A stretch of 35,177 nt of DNA from Chryseobacterium populi (GTDB taxonomy: Bacteria; Bacteroidota; Bacteroidia; Flavobacteriales; Weeksellaceae), in assembly GCF_000282115.1 (NCBI RefSeq), contig NZ_AKJY01000094.1, forward strand, positions 1 to 35,177, written 5' to 3'. The notes beneath the pieces were generated by a model, which had not been told where the DNA came from, ran no database searches, and saw only the letters and a program-made list of their open reading frames with translations. A program made the translations under genes and the position numbers. This document shows, in pieces, positions 1 to 6,718 of this stretch; positions within the stretch are counted from its first letter, which is position 1, and the number at the start of each line of letters is the position of its first letter.

Positions 1-85
1 ATTTTTCCGCTTTTTTCTATAGTAATGTATAATTTCTTATATCGAACTCACGTTAAGTTAATTTCAAATATGATTATAAGGATAT

Positions 86-120
86 AAAAAAAGCAACCTC
101 TTCCGAAGTTGCTTTTTATT
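86..120 (-). terminator. Intrinsic terminator of rpsO
   Basis: Read on the minus strand just after the rpsO stop, an AAGCAAC/GTTGCTT stem is flanked by A and T runs. The U tract on the minus strand fits rho-independent termination of rpsO. The 85 bases further left hold no gene that I can see. Confidence 0.75.
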
Positions 121-136
121 TTGAAAATCCTGTAGA

Positions 137-406
137 TTATTTTCTTAAACCTAGTTCAGCAATAATTGCTCTGTATCTTGCGATATCTTTATTTTTAAGG
201 TAATCTAGTAATCTTTTTCTTTTACCTACCAATTTTACCAAAGATCTTTCAGTTGCATAGTCTTTGTGATTACTCTTTAAATGAGCAGAAAGGTGGTTAA
301 TTCTAAAAGTGAAAAGTGCAACCTGTCCTTCAGCACTTCCTGTGTCTTGTGCAGATTTCCCGTGTTTTGAGAAAATTTCCTGCTTTTTTTCTGTTGTTAA
401 GTACAT
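137..406 (-). CDS. rpsO: 30S ribosomal protein S15
   Basis: This 89-residue protein is ribosomal protein S15, which binds 16S rRNA early in assembly of the 30S platform. Length and sequence are typical of bacterial S15: the internal segment with DTGSAEGQVALFTFRI, the conserved HLKSNHKD stretch, and the LVGKRKRLLDYL block that contacts rRNA are all present. The ATG at 406 is preceded by a good Bacteroidota promoter (442-473) and the gene is followed by a hairpin terminator, so it appears to be transcribed alone. S15 genes are often autoregulated through their leader; the leader here is short and I see no obvious structure in it. Nothing is odd about the gene. Confidence 0.98.
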   Translation of the reverse strand: MYLTTEKKQEIFSKHGKSAQDTGSAEGQVALFTFRINHLSAHLKSNHKDYATERSLVKLVGKRKRLLDYLKNKDIARYRAIIAELGLRK

Positions 407-441
407 TCCAATATTGTTTAATGATTATTATGTAACGGGTG

Positions 442-473
442 CAAAAATACAACTATTTTCTTAGTTGGCAAAA
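442..473 (-). promoter_or_regulatory. Promoter of rpsO (Bacteroidota type)
   Basis: On the minus strand a TATTTTTG box (442-449) matches the Bacteroidota -7 consensus TAnnTTTG, and a TTG (469-471) lies 19 nt upstream as the -33 element. The distance to the ATG at 406 is about 35 nt. Confidence 0.7.
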
Positions 474-558
474 CATTATTGATTCCATATATCAAATTTG
501 ATAGAAAAAAATGTTAAAAATTTCTTAAATAATTTTATGTTATCCCGTTAAAAGACAG

Positions 559-566
559 TAATTTTG
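559..566 (+). promoter_or_regulatory. -7 promoter box of the 581 gene
   Basis: TAATTTTG matches the Bacteroidota TAnnTTTG box and lies 14 nt before the ATG at 581. No clear TTG is found at the -33 position, so only the -7 element is called. Confidence 0.5.
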
Positions 567-580
567 CAAACGAATTACAA

Positions 581-1138
581 ATGAGAAAAACATTATTTTT
601 TACTACGGTTTTCACTTTTTTATTGATCGGTTTTACTTCGGTAAAAGCACAAAAGAATGCCTCTGAAGGCAAAATAAAAAAGATCCTCTACTTCAATCCT
701 GAAGTAGAGCCTGATATTGAAGAAATCAAAGAACCCACCAACCATGCATTTTTCAGTACTGTTTCCGATAATCTGAGCAGGTACAAAAAAAATAAAATGC
801 TTAGGGCTGAAGTTCAGATTCCTTTTGACAGTATCGATGCCAAAATCATTAATGATTATTGCACTTATAATGAAGCTGATTTTGCCATTGTTCCGAAGGT
901 AAGATATTTCAAAGTGGGAATCGGAAAATATGTTTTCTCTAACCAGGTGGTGGTAAGCATGAAAATTTTTGATGCCGAAGGAAAACTTATTACAGAAACA
1001 GACTATGATACTTATCGCAAAAACATGCGTCTTTTAGGTTCTGCCGAAAATTCAATTAAAATTGCAACAAACGGTGCTATCAAAGGTATTTTAAAAAAAC
1101 TGAGAAAAATTGAGCCTTCTTCTGAAGCAGGATTTTAA
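581..1138 (+). CDS. Secreted protein of unknown function
   Basis: A 185-residue protein with a clear Sec signal peptide (basic MRKT start, hydrophobic segment to about residue 20, likely cleavage after KAQ). The mature part is mixed alpha/beta with many lysines and no transmembrane segment or lipobox, so it is probably periplasmic. It contains a patch around residues 95-125 (ADFAIVPKVRYFKVGIGKY, then VVVSMKIFDAEGKLI) that reads like a beta-sheet region. I do not recognise a catalytic motif. The gene stands alone, with its own -7 box upstream, and precedes a possible 31-aa ORF. I believe relatives occur in Flavobacteriia as conserved hypotheticals, but the role is unknown. Confidence 0.8.
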   Translation: MRKTLFFTTVFTFLLIGFTSVKAQKNASEGKIKKILYFNPEVEPDIEEIKEPTNHAFFSTVSDNLSRYKKNKMLRAEVQIPFDSIDAKIINDYCTYNEADFAIVPKVRYFKVGIGKYVFSNQVVVSMKIFDAEGKLITETDYDTYRKNMRLLGSAENSIKIATNGAIKGILKKLRKIEPSSEAGF

Positions 1139-1296
1139 CCGGTTTTGTTTTAAATTAAAACTACATCACTCCTATTTTCTATATATAATTATCTACAAAA
1201 AACATTTTAATTTGTTAAATTATCTAACATATTGTCATTTAACAGTGAATAATTAAAATATTTTCATTATCTTAGTTTAATATTAATCTGAAAGAA

Positions 1297-1392
1297 GTGA
1301 AAAAAACACACTTCAAGCTTAGTAAAGATAACTCAGGAGACAGAAATAATATCCTGAAGTTAAAAAATACCAACCTTCATTTTTTAAATTGA
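1297..1392 (+). CDS. Possible 31-aa small ORF before a terminator
   Basis: A GTG start at 1297, with a GAAAG purine run about 5 nt upstream, opens a 31-residue lysine/asparagine-rich ORF (starts VKKTHFKLSKDNSGD, ends NTNLHFLN). It ends 5 nt before a strong terminator hairpin, so the 1139-1510 interval may hold a separate short transcript rather than being empty. It has no signal peptide or cysteines. It could be a real small protein or a chance ORF in an AT-rich leader; nothing but its placement supports it. Confidence 0.3.
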   Translation: MKKTHFKLSKDNSGDRNNILKLKNTNLHFLN

Positions 1393-1397
1393 TTTAG

Positions 1398-1426
1398 ACA
1401 CCCGTTCTTTTACGGGTGTTTTTTAT
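1398..1426 (+). terminator. Rho-independent terminator
   Basis: A perfect ACACCCGT/ACGGGTGT stem with a 6-nt T-rich loop is followed by a run of T. It ends whatever transcript covers 1139-1392 and insulates mgtE. Confidence 0.85.
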
Positions 1427-1509
1427 TTGACGACCATTTTTCGAAAAGAAGAAAACTTTAATTAATCCTTAATTTTTCCGGTTCATTACGCTATCTTAAA
1501 AATTTGAAT

Positions 1510-1517
1510 TATTTTTG
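1510..1517 (+). promoter_or_regulatory. -7 promoter box of mgtE
   Basis: TATTTTTG fits TAnnTTTG. It overlaps a TTG at 1515 that would be the most upstream start of the mgtE frame, which argues that this TTG is promoter sequence and not a start codon. Confidence 0.5.
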
Positions 1518-1538
1518 CATATCCAAAAATTTCACGTT

Positions 1539-2861
1539 TTGAATTCCAGAGACGAACTTATCTTTAACCCTGCCGATATTGCCGAAACTCTTAGCGGACT
1601 TCCCGCTGATGAGAGGTTACTGGCATTTCTGAAGGTTCCGAAACAGTACAAAGCGGAAGTATTTTCTCATCTTGACCCTGATTTTCAGGAAGAAACGATC
1701 AGAAGTATCGGAAGTGATGAAGTTTCCGAAATCCTGAATGCAATGACTCCGGATGACAGAACTGCTTTATTTGAGGATTTTCCGGATGAGCTTATTAAAT
1801 ACTCTATCAATCACCTTAACCCGCAGGAAAGAAGAATTGCCTTAAAGCTTCTGGGCTATAATTCAGATTCGATAGCCCGTCTGATGACTCCTTATTACAT
1901 CCAGATCCGTAAAGAATGGACGGTAAAAAGATGTCTGCAGCAGATAAAAAAAGTAGGAAAAAGGGTTGAAACAATGAATCATCTTTATGTGGTGGATGAA
2001 AGAAACCGCCTGATAGATGATATTGCTTTAGGCAGTTTATTATTAGCAGAAGAAGATACATTGATTTCTGAAATCACAGATAATCACTTTGTAGCCATCA
2101 CAACCGTCACTTCAAAAGAAGATGCGGTAACTTATTTCGAAAAATACGATAGAACCGCACTCCCTATTATTACGGAAGCCGGAGTTTTGGTAGGAATTGT
2201 AACGATTGATGACATCCTCGACCAGATCGAACAGCAAAATACTGAAGATATTCAGAAATTCGGGGGGCTTGAAGCATTAGATGATCCTTATACCCAGACA
2301 TCTCTTTTAGAAATGATCAAAAAGAGAGGAATGTGGCTGATCATCCTTTTCTTCTCTGAAATGCTTACGGCTTCAGCAATGGGATATTTTGAGGATGAGA
2401 TTCAAAAAGCAGTAGTCCTGGCCTTATTTGTTCCTTTAATTATTTCCAGTGGTGGAAATTCCGGTTCTCAGGCTGCAACCCTGATCATCAGGGCAATGGC
2501 CCTTCAGGAAATCGGATTGAAAGACTGGTGGTATGTAATGAAAAAAGAGATTTTTACAGGTTTATGCCTTGGAGGAATTCTTGGCGCCATCGGCTTTTTA
2601 AGAATTATGATCTGGCACGAAGCCGGCTTCTTTAATTACGGAATGTATTGGCCTTTTGTAGGACTAAGTGTTGGGGTTTCCTTAGTACTGATTGTACTTT
2701 GGGGTACCCTTTCCGGATCAATGGTTCCTTTTATTCTTAAAAAGCTAAATTTAGACCCTGCAACATCTTCCGCACCTTTTGTCGCAACGTTGGTAGATGT
2801 TACCGGACTTATTATTTATTTTTCCGTGGCCGGGCTTTTCCTAACCGGGAAACTTTTGTAA
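1539..2861 (+). CDS. mgtE: Magnesium transporter MgtE
   Basis: MgtE is a homodimeric inner-membrane Mg2+ channel gated by cytoplasmic Mg2+. The order is classical: an N-terminal helical domain ([20 protein letters not shown], then [10 protein letters not shown] and [17 protein letters not shown]), a tandem CBS domain around residues 130-245 ([30 protein letters not shown]), then five membrane helices containing the pore motif ([23 protein letters not shown]). The frame is open from a TTG at 1515, but that codon is part of a TATTTTTG promoter box. I prefer the TTG at 1539 (giving 440 residues), because no ATG occurs before the conserved domain. Non-ATG initiation is the only uncertainty. The gene sits 19 nt before the next gene and may be co-transcribed with it. 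Confidence 0.93.
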   Translation: MNSRDELIFNPADIAETLSGLPADERLLAFLKVPKQYKAEVFSHLDPDFQEETIRSIGSDEVSEILNAMTPDDRTALFEDFPDELIKYSINHLNPQERRIALKLLGYNSDSIARLMTPYYIQIRKEWTVKRCLQQIKKVGKRVETMNHLYVVDERNRLIDDIALGSLLLAEEDTLISEITDNHFVAITTVTSKEDAVTYFEKYDRTALPIITEAGVLVGIVTIDDILDQIEQQNTEDIQKFGGLEALDDPYTQTSLLEMIKKRGMWLIILFFSEMLTASAMGYFEDEIQKAVVLALFVPLIISSGGNSGSQAATLIIRAMALQEIGLKDWWYVMKKEIFTGLCLGGILGAIGFLRIMIWHEAGFFNYGMYWPFVGLSVGVSLVLIVLWGTLSGSMVPFILKKLNLDPATSSAPFVATLVDVTGLIIYFSVAGLFLTGKLL

Positions 2862-2880
2862 TTTTAGACAAAGTCTAATC

Positions 2881-3609
2881 ATGAAAGTTATATCTCTTGT
2901 ACCTTCTATTACGGAAGCATTATTTGATTTGGGGCTAACTGAACATGAAATCATCGGAAGAACCAAATTCTGTATCCACCCCAAAGAAAAAGTAAAAAAC
3001 ATCCCAGTTATCGGCGGAACAAAAAACCTGAATATTGAAAAGATCAGGAGCTTACAACCCAATCTCATTCTCGCCAATAAAGAGGAAAACATTAAAGAGC
3101 AGGTAGAAGCTTTAATGGAAGATTTCAAAGTAGTGGTGACTCATGTTGAAACCGTTGAAGACAATTATTATCTGCTTAAAAATCTGGGCAGTATGTTTAA
3201 TCAGGAGGAAAAAGCACAACTTTTCAATCTCAAGATATATGAAATCCTGAATCAGGTTAAGGCTGAAACCAAAATAAAAGTCGCTTACCTGATCTGGAAA
3301 AATCCTTATATGACCATTGGTTCAGATACTTTTATTCATCACATCCTGGCTGAGATAGGATTTAAGAACAGTTTTAAAGATAAAACCCGTTATCCTGAGA
3401 TACAGATTGGAGACCTTGCTGATACAGATGTTATTATGCTGTCTTCCGAGCCTTTTCCCTTTAAAGAAAAGCATATTGAGGAATTAAAAGAAATATATCC
3501 GAACAAAAAAATCATGATTGTGGATGGTGAGGCTTTTTCCTGGTACGGAACACATATTGCAAAGTGTGAAAATTATTTCAAGGAACTGCTTCGGGAGATC
3601 TATTCTTAG
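2881..3609 (+). CDS. BtuF-like helical-backbone metal/cofactor-binding protein
   Basis: A 242-residue protein of the periplasmic-binding-protein-like (BtuF/FepB, class III) fold. It begins directly with the domain (MKVISLVPSITEALFDLGL, then EHEIIGRTKFCIHP and PVIGGTKNLNIEKI, IRSLQPNLILANKEEN), which is the normal beginning of the helical-backbone metal receptor family. It has no signal peptide or lipobox, unlike true substrate-binding lipoproteins of ABC importers, so it is predicted to be cytoplasmic or exported by another route. No permease or ATPase gene is adjacent. It follows mgtE by 19 nt on the same strand. The ligand (cobalamin, haem or a metal chelate) cannot be told from the sequence. 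Confidence 0.8.
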   Translation: MKVISLVPSITEALFDLGLTEHEIIGRTKFCIHPKEKVKNIPVIGGTKNLNIEKIRSLQPNLILANKEENIKEQVEALMEDFKVVVTHVETVEDNYYLLKNLGSMFNQEEKAQLFNLKIYEILNQVKAETKIKVAYLIWKNPYMTIGSDTFIHHILAEIGFKNSFKDKTRYPEIQIGDLADTDVIMLSSEPFPFKEKHIEELKEIYPNKKIMIVDGEAFSWYGTHIAKCENYFKELLREIYS

Positions 3610-3614
3610 GAAGC

Positions 3615-3723
3615 GATGGCTTCGGGAGCGTCAGCCATCATTAAAATTTTAATCATAATTTTCAAAAAGACTATATCTCATTTTAAATACAAACGATAAG
3701 GTGGCTGAGCTCCCGAAGCCACC
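3615..3723. repeat. REP-like paired inverted repeat
   Basis: Two palindromic units, 3615-3639 (GATGGCT...AGCCATC) and 3700-3723 (GGTGGCT...AGCCACC), are reverse complements of each other over GGCTTCGGGAGC (3618-3629) and GCTCCCGAAGCC (3709-3720). The arrangement resembles bacterial REP/BIME elements. A perfect 14-bp palindrome (ATTAAAATTTTAAT, 3640-3653) lies between them. The interval 3610-3856 has no gene. Confidence 0.6.
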
Positions 3724-3732
3724 AATAAAAAA

Positions 3733-3753
3733 CTCCGGTTTTATTAACCGGAG
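3733..3753 (-). terminator. Bidirectional terminator between converging genes
   Basis: CTCCGGTT/AACCGGAG forms a perfect 8-bp stem with a 5-nt loop. On the minus strand it is followed by six T, serving the GAF gene; on the plus strand a looser T-rich tail follows, serving the 2881 gene. Confidence 0.8.
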
Positions 3754-3856
3754 CCATTATTTTTAAACCTCAAAAACTGTGAAGAAAAAGTCTTCAGATG
3801 ACACTCTTAATAACTACAAATTTACTTTTGGAACTTTTGTGGTTAGAAATTAAAAT

Positions 3857-4306
3857 TTACAAAATTTTAGAAACCTCATTACAAAGCCACTCTAATAATT
3901 CGCGGTCCTCGGTTGTAAACGGGTCTATTTTATGGGAATCGATATCAATCTGGCCTACATTTTTCCCATCTTTAAAGATAGGAACTACGATTTCTGCTTT
4001 GGTATCAATTGAACAGCTCAGATAATTGCTTTCCTGATGAACGTCAGGAACTACAAATGTTTCATTGGAAACGGCAACCTGCCCGCAAATCCCTTTCCCA
4101 TAAGGAATAATTGTATGATCTGTAGGTGCTCCTACGTAAGGGCCTAAGATCAGTTCTTCCTTATCTCCGTTTTTAAAATAGAAACCGGTCCAGTTGAAAT
4201 AAGAAATTTCCTGGTCCAACAAATGGCAAACTTTCTGAAGTTTCTCTTCAGTATTATGTTTCGGACTTTCAAGAATGGAAGAAAGTCTTTTTTTTAATTC
4301 TGACAT
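3857..4306 (-). CDS. GAF-domain protein, free methionine-(R)-sulfoxide reductase type
   Basis: A 149-residue single GAF domain with the length and motifs of fRMsr, the enzyme that reduces free methionine-R-sulfoxide in the cytosol: FNWTGFYF near residue 37, then GPYVG, GKGICGQVA and SNYLSCSIDTKAEIVVPI. Of the three family cysteines (E. coli C84, C94 and C118), the last two are present as C74 and C98 at the correct 24-residue spacing. The position of the first holds H64. It may therefore use a two-cysteine cycle or a different ligand. It is 13 nt downstream of the 475-aa gene on the same strand, so the pair is probably an operon. Confidence 0.8.
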   Translation of the reverse strand: MSELKKRLSSILESPKHNTEEKLQKVCHLLDQEISYFNWTGFYFKNGDKEELILGPYVGAPTDHTIIPYGKGICGQVAVSNETFVVPDVHQESNYLSCSIDTKAEIVVPIFKDGKNVGQIDIDSHKIDPFTTEDRELLEWLCNEVSKIL

Positions 4307-4319
4307 GGTGTTATATATT

Positions 4320-5747
4320 TTAAGAGAATTGTTTTAACGAAAATTCTTCTTTATATCCGAACATTCCGCGCTCTTTTATCATTTCTGCAACACCTTCTGG
4401 GACCTGATTTTCCCAGCCTTTGATATTGCATGCAATTTTTTTTAATATTTCCCTGGAGTAAATTTCCAAAAACTCCGGGTTATAGTTTTTAATATCTACA
4501 ATACGGTTGTTAAGTTTAAAGTATTTATATAGTTCTTTAAGGTTTTCTTCTACTCTAAGGTTTGAAGAATCCAGCAATTCATGGGTTTCAGGATCTTTGT
4601 AAGGATACAGGTATACTCTCATCCCGTTGCGAAAGAATTTACCGAAAGCTTCAAGAATCCCACCTGATAAATCCTTATAATATTTCTCTTCAAATACCAT
4701 CAGCAGGTTGTTTACTCCCATTGCTACACCAATATTTCCATTTGTGTAGGAAGAGAAATAATCAATCAGCCTGTAGTATTCTGAGAAATTTGAAATAATA
4801 ACGGTGTATCCCAGCCGGCCCAGAATATCCACCCTGTCCATAAAATCCCTTTCATCAATATCTCCGTCTGCTCTGAGGTTTGAAATCGTAATTTCAATTA
4901 ATACTTCGGTTTCTTCCTGGGTACAGATTGCATCTTTCAGAAACATATCCAGTCCGTTCCGGAGCATATCAATATTCACTTTCGTTACCGGCCTGAAGCT
5001 TCCTCTAACTGCAAAAATATTTCTCTTATACAGGATATCCGCAGGCAGCATGTTATTTCCTTCGGAATTAAAAATTACAGCATCTGTCATTCCGTTTTTC
5101 ACCAACTGTAAAGACATTAGCCTGTTGTCTACGTAGGCAAAAGCCGGCCCGCTGAAATCAATCATATCAATTTCCAGGTTATCGGTCGCTACATCATCAT
5201 AAAGAGATTCTATTAATCTTCTGGGGTTATCGTAATAAGTAAATGCCCCGAAAATAAGGTTTACCCCAAGATTTCCTAATGTTTCCTGCTGTAATGTAGC
5301 ATCATTTTCCTTGAATTTAACGTGAATTACAATTTCATTATAATCTTCATTTTCACATACCTGAAAACGGATTCCCACCCAGCCATGGCCTTTTAATGTT
5401 TTGTCAAAATTAATGGTGGTAACTGTATTCGCATAGGAAAAAAATTTTCTGTTCGGATTATTTTCTCTGGAAATTCTTTCTTCAATCAGTGCTACTTCAT
5501 AACGAAGCATTTTGCGAAGTCTGTTTTGGGTAACATATCTGTTTTTTACCTCTTTTCCGTAGATGGCATCACTAAAATCTTTGTCGTAAGCCGACATCGC
5601 CTTAGCAATTGTACCTGAAGCCCCTCCTGCTCTAAAAAAATGTCGAACAGTCTCCTGCCCTGCTCCAATTTCCGCGAAAGTACCATAAATAGTAGGATCT
5701 AGATTAATTGTTAATGCTTTTTGTTTAGGAGTTAGTTTCTGATACAT
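4320..5747 (-). CDS. Conserved protein of unknown function (475 aa)
   Basis: A soluble 475-residue protein without signal peptide, lipobox or convincing membrane helix. The N-terminus has a glycine-rich stretch (FAEIGAGQETVRHFFRAGGA, residues about 25-44) followed by the charged AYDKDFSDAIYG. A later part carries an acidic segment (EEVLIEITISNLRADGDIDERDFMDRVDILG, roughly 280-310). I recognise it as a family widespread in Bacteroidota whose database names (TonB receptor, nucleotide adenylyltransferase) I recall as inconsistent. The sequence supports neither: there is no beta-barrel signal, TonB box or HxGH motif. It heads a likely two-gene operon with the GAF protein and is divergent from the PhnP-like hydrolase with 55 bp between starts. 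Confidence 0.8.
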   Translation of the reverse strand: MYQKLTPKQKALTINLDPTIYGTFAEIGAGQETVRHFFRAGGASGTIAKAMSAYDKDFSDAIYGKEVKNRYVTQNRLRKMLRYEVALIEERISRENNPNRKFFSYANTVTTINFDKTLKGHGWVGIRFQVCENEDYNEIVIHVKFKENDATLQQETLGNLGVNLIFGAFTYYDNPRRLIESLYDDVATDNLEIDMIDFSGPAFAYVDNRLMSLQLVKNGMTDAVIFNSEGNNMLPADILYKRNIFAVRGSFRPVTKVNIDMLRNGLDMFLKDAICTQEETEVLIEITISNLRADGDIDERDFMDRVDILGRLGYTVIISNFSEYYRLIDYFSSYTNGNIGVAMGVNNLLMVFEEKYYKDLSGGILEAFGKFFRNGMRVYLYPYKDPETHELLDSSNLRVEENLKELYKYFKLNNRIVDIKNYNPEFLEIYSREILKKIACNIKGWENQVPEGVAEMIKERGMFGYKEEFSLKQFS

Positions 5748-5802
5748 TAGGACATTAAATTTTTTGTAAATTTACCAAAATTAATACCAACCTCAAAACA
5801 AA

Positions 5803-6570
5803 ATGAAGTTGAAATTTTTAGGAACCGGAACTTCACAGGGTGTACCCGTTATTGGCTGTACTTGTGAAGTATGTACATCGGAAAATCCAAAAGACACACG
5901 CTTTCGCTCTTCTGTGATGATAACAACAGAAGAAAACAAAAAAATATTAATTGACTGCGGCCCGGATTTCAGGCAGCAGATGCTGTTAAACAACGAAACC
6001 ACAGTAGACATCACCCTGATTACCCATGAACATAACGACCATGTTATTGGTCTCGATGATATGCGCCCGCTAATTTTTAAAAGCGGAAAAGATATGCCTT
6101 TATATTGCTATCACAGAGTCGGACAGGAAATAAAAAAACGTTTTGCCTATGCTTTCACCGATGTTAGGTATCCCGGTGCACCGGCTTTTGATCTCCATGA
6201 AATAGAAAATGTACCTTTTCATATTTTAGATACAGATATCACTCCTATCGAGGTGATTCATTACAAGATTACGGTTTTTGGATATAAATTTAAAAACCTT
6301 GCTTACATTACAGATGCCAATTTCATTTCAGATCCTGAAAAGGAAAAATTAAAAAACCTGGATGTTTTAATTCTCAACTGTATCCGTAAGTTTGATCCAC
6401 ATCCTGCGCATTTTATTCTTCCTGATGTGATTCAGCTGTATGAAGAACTAAAACCTAAAAAATTATTTTTAACCCACATCAGTCATCATCTGGGGTTGCA
6501 TGATATTGAAGATAAGCAGCTTCCGGCCGGGATGCACCTTGCCTACGATGGTTTGGAAATAGAATTTTAA
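5803..6570 (+). CDS. PhnP-like metallo-beta-lactamase-fold phosphodiesterase
   Basis: A 255-residue metallo-hydrolase. The THEHNDH motif (H75, H77, D79, H80) provides the first metal site. Further ligands are expected in the DCGPDF segment near residue 52, the TDAN segment and the C-terminal HISHH. An N-terminal GCTCEVC cluster (C19, C21, C24) matches the extra structural zinc site of the PhnP/cyclic-phosphodiesterase branch. Family members cleave cyclic or nucleic-acid phosphodiesters; the physiological substrate here is unknown and there is no phn operon nearby. It is divergent from the 475-aa gene and ends 68 bp before the tRNA-Leu. This is the last chromosomal protein gene before the mobile element. 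Confidence 0.85.
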   Translation: MKLKFLGTGTSQGVPVIGCTCEVCTSENPKDTRFRSSVMITTEENKKILIDCGPDFRQQMLLNNETTVDITLITHEHNDHVIGLDDMRPLIFKSGKDMPLYCYHRVGQEIKKRFAYAFTDVRYPGAPAFDLHEIENVPFHILDTDITPIEVIHYKITVFGYKFKNLAYITDANFISDPEKEKLKNLDVLILNCIRKFDPHPAHFILPDVIQLYEELKPKKLFLTHISHHLGLHDIEDKQLPAGMHLAYDGLEIEF

Positions 6571-6612
6571 ACAAAAGTTTACAAAAAGTTTTAAAAATCG
6601 TAAAAAAGTTTT

Positions 6613-6620
6613 TATATTTG
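6613..6620 (+). promoter_or_regulatory. -7 promoter box of tRNA-Leu
   Basis: TATATTTG matches the Bacteroidota -7 element and lies 18 nt before the first tRNA base. The -33 region has only a GTTTT near 6588. Confidence 0.6.
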
Positions 6621-6638
6621 CACACCAATTTAAAACAT

Positions 6639-6718
6639 GCCCAGGTGGCGGAATTGGTAGACGCGCTGGTCTCAAACACCAGTTCTTAGGAGTACCGGTT
6701 CGATCCCGGTCCTGGGTA
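6639..6718 (+). tRNA. tRNA-Leu (anticodon CAA)
   Basis: The full cloverleaf can be drawn: acceptor GCCCAGG/CCTGGGT with a terminal G-U pair, a class II D arm with TGGCGGAATTGGTAGACGC, and an anticodon stem CTGGT/ACCAG. The loop is CTCAAAC, giving anticodon CAA at 6673-6675. There is a long variable arm (TTCTTAGGAGT) and a T arm ACCGG-TTCGATC-CCGGT. The discriminator base is A at 6718. The 3' CCA is not encoded (CA follows). This gene is the integration target: the element's serine recombinase reads into it from the other side. Confidence 0.97.

Noticed and set aside
1515..1538. TTG at 1515 as the mgtE start
   Set aside because: It is the last part of a TATTTTTG promoter box, so translation must start downstream, most likely at TTG 1539.
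4804..5136. 110-aa plus-strand ORF opposite the 475-aa gene
   Set aside because: It is the serine-rich complement of a well-conserved minus-strand coding frame, a typical shadow ORF.
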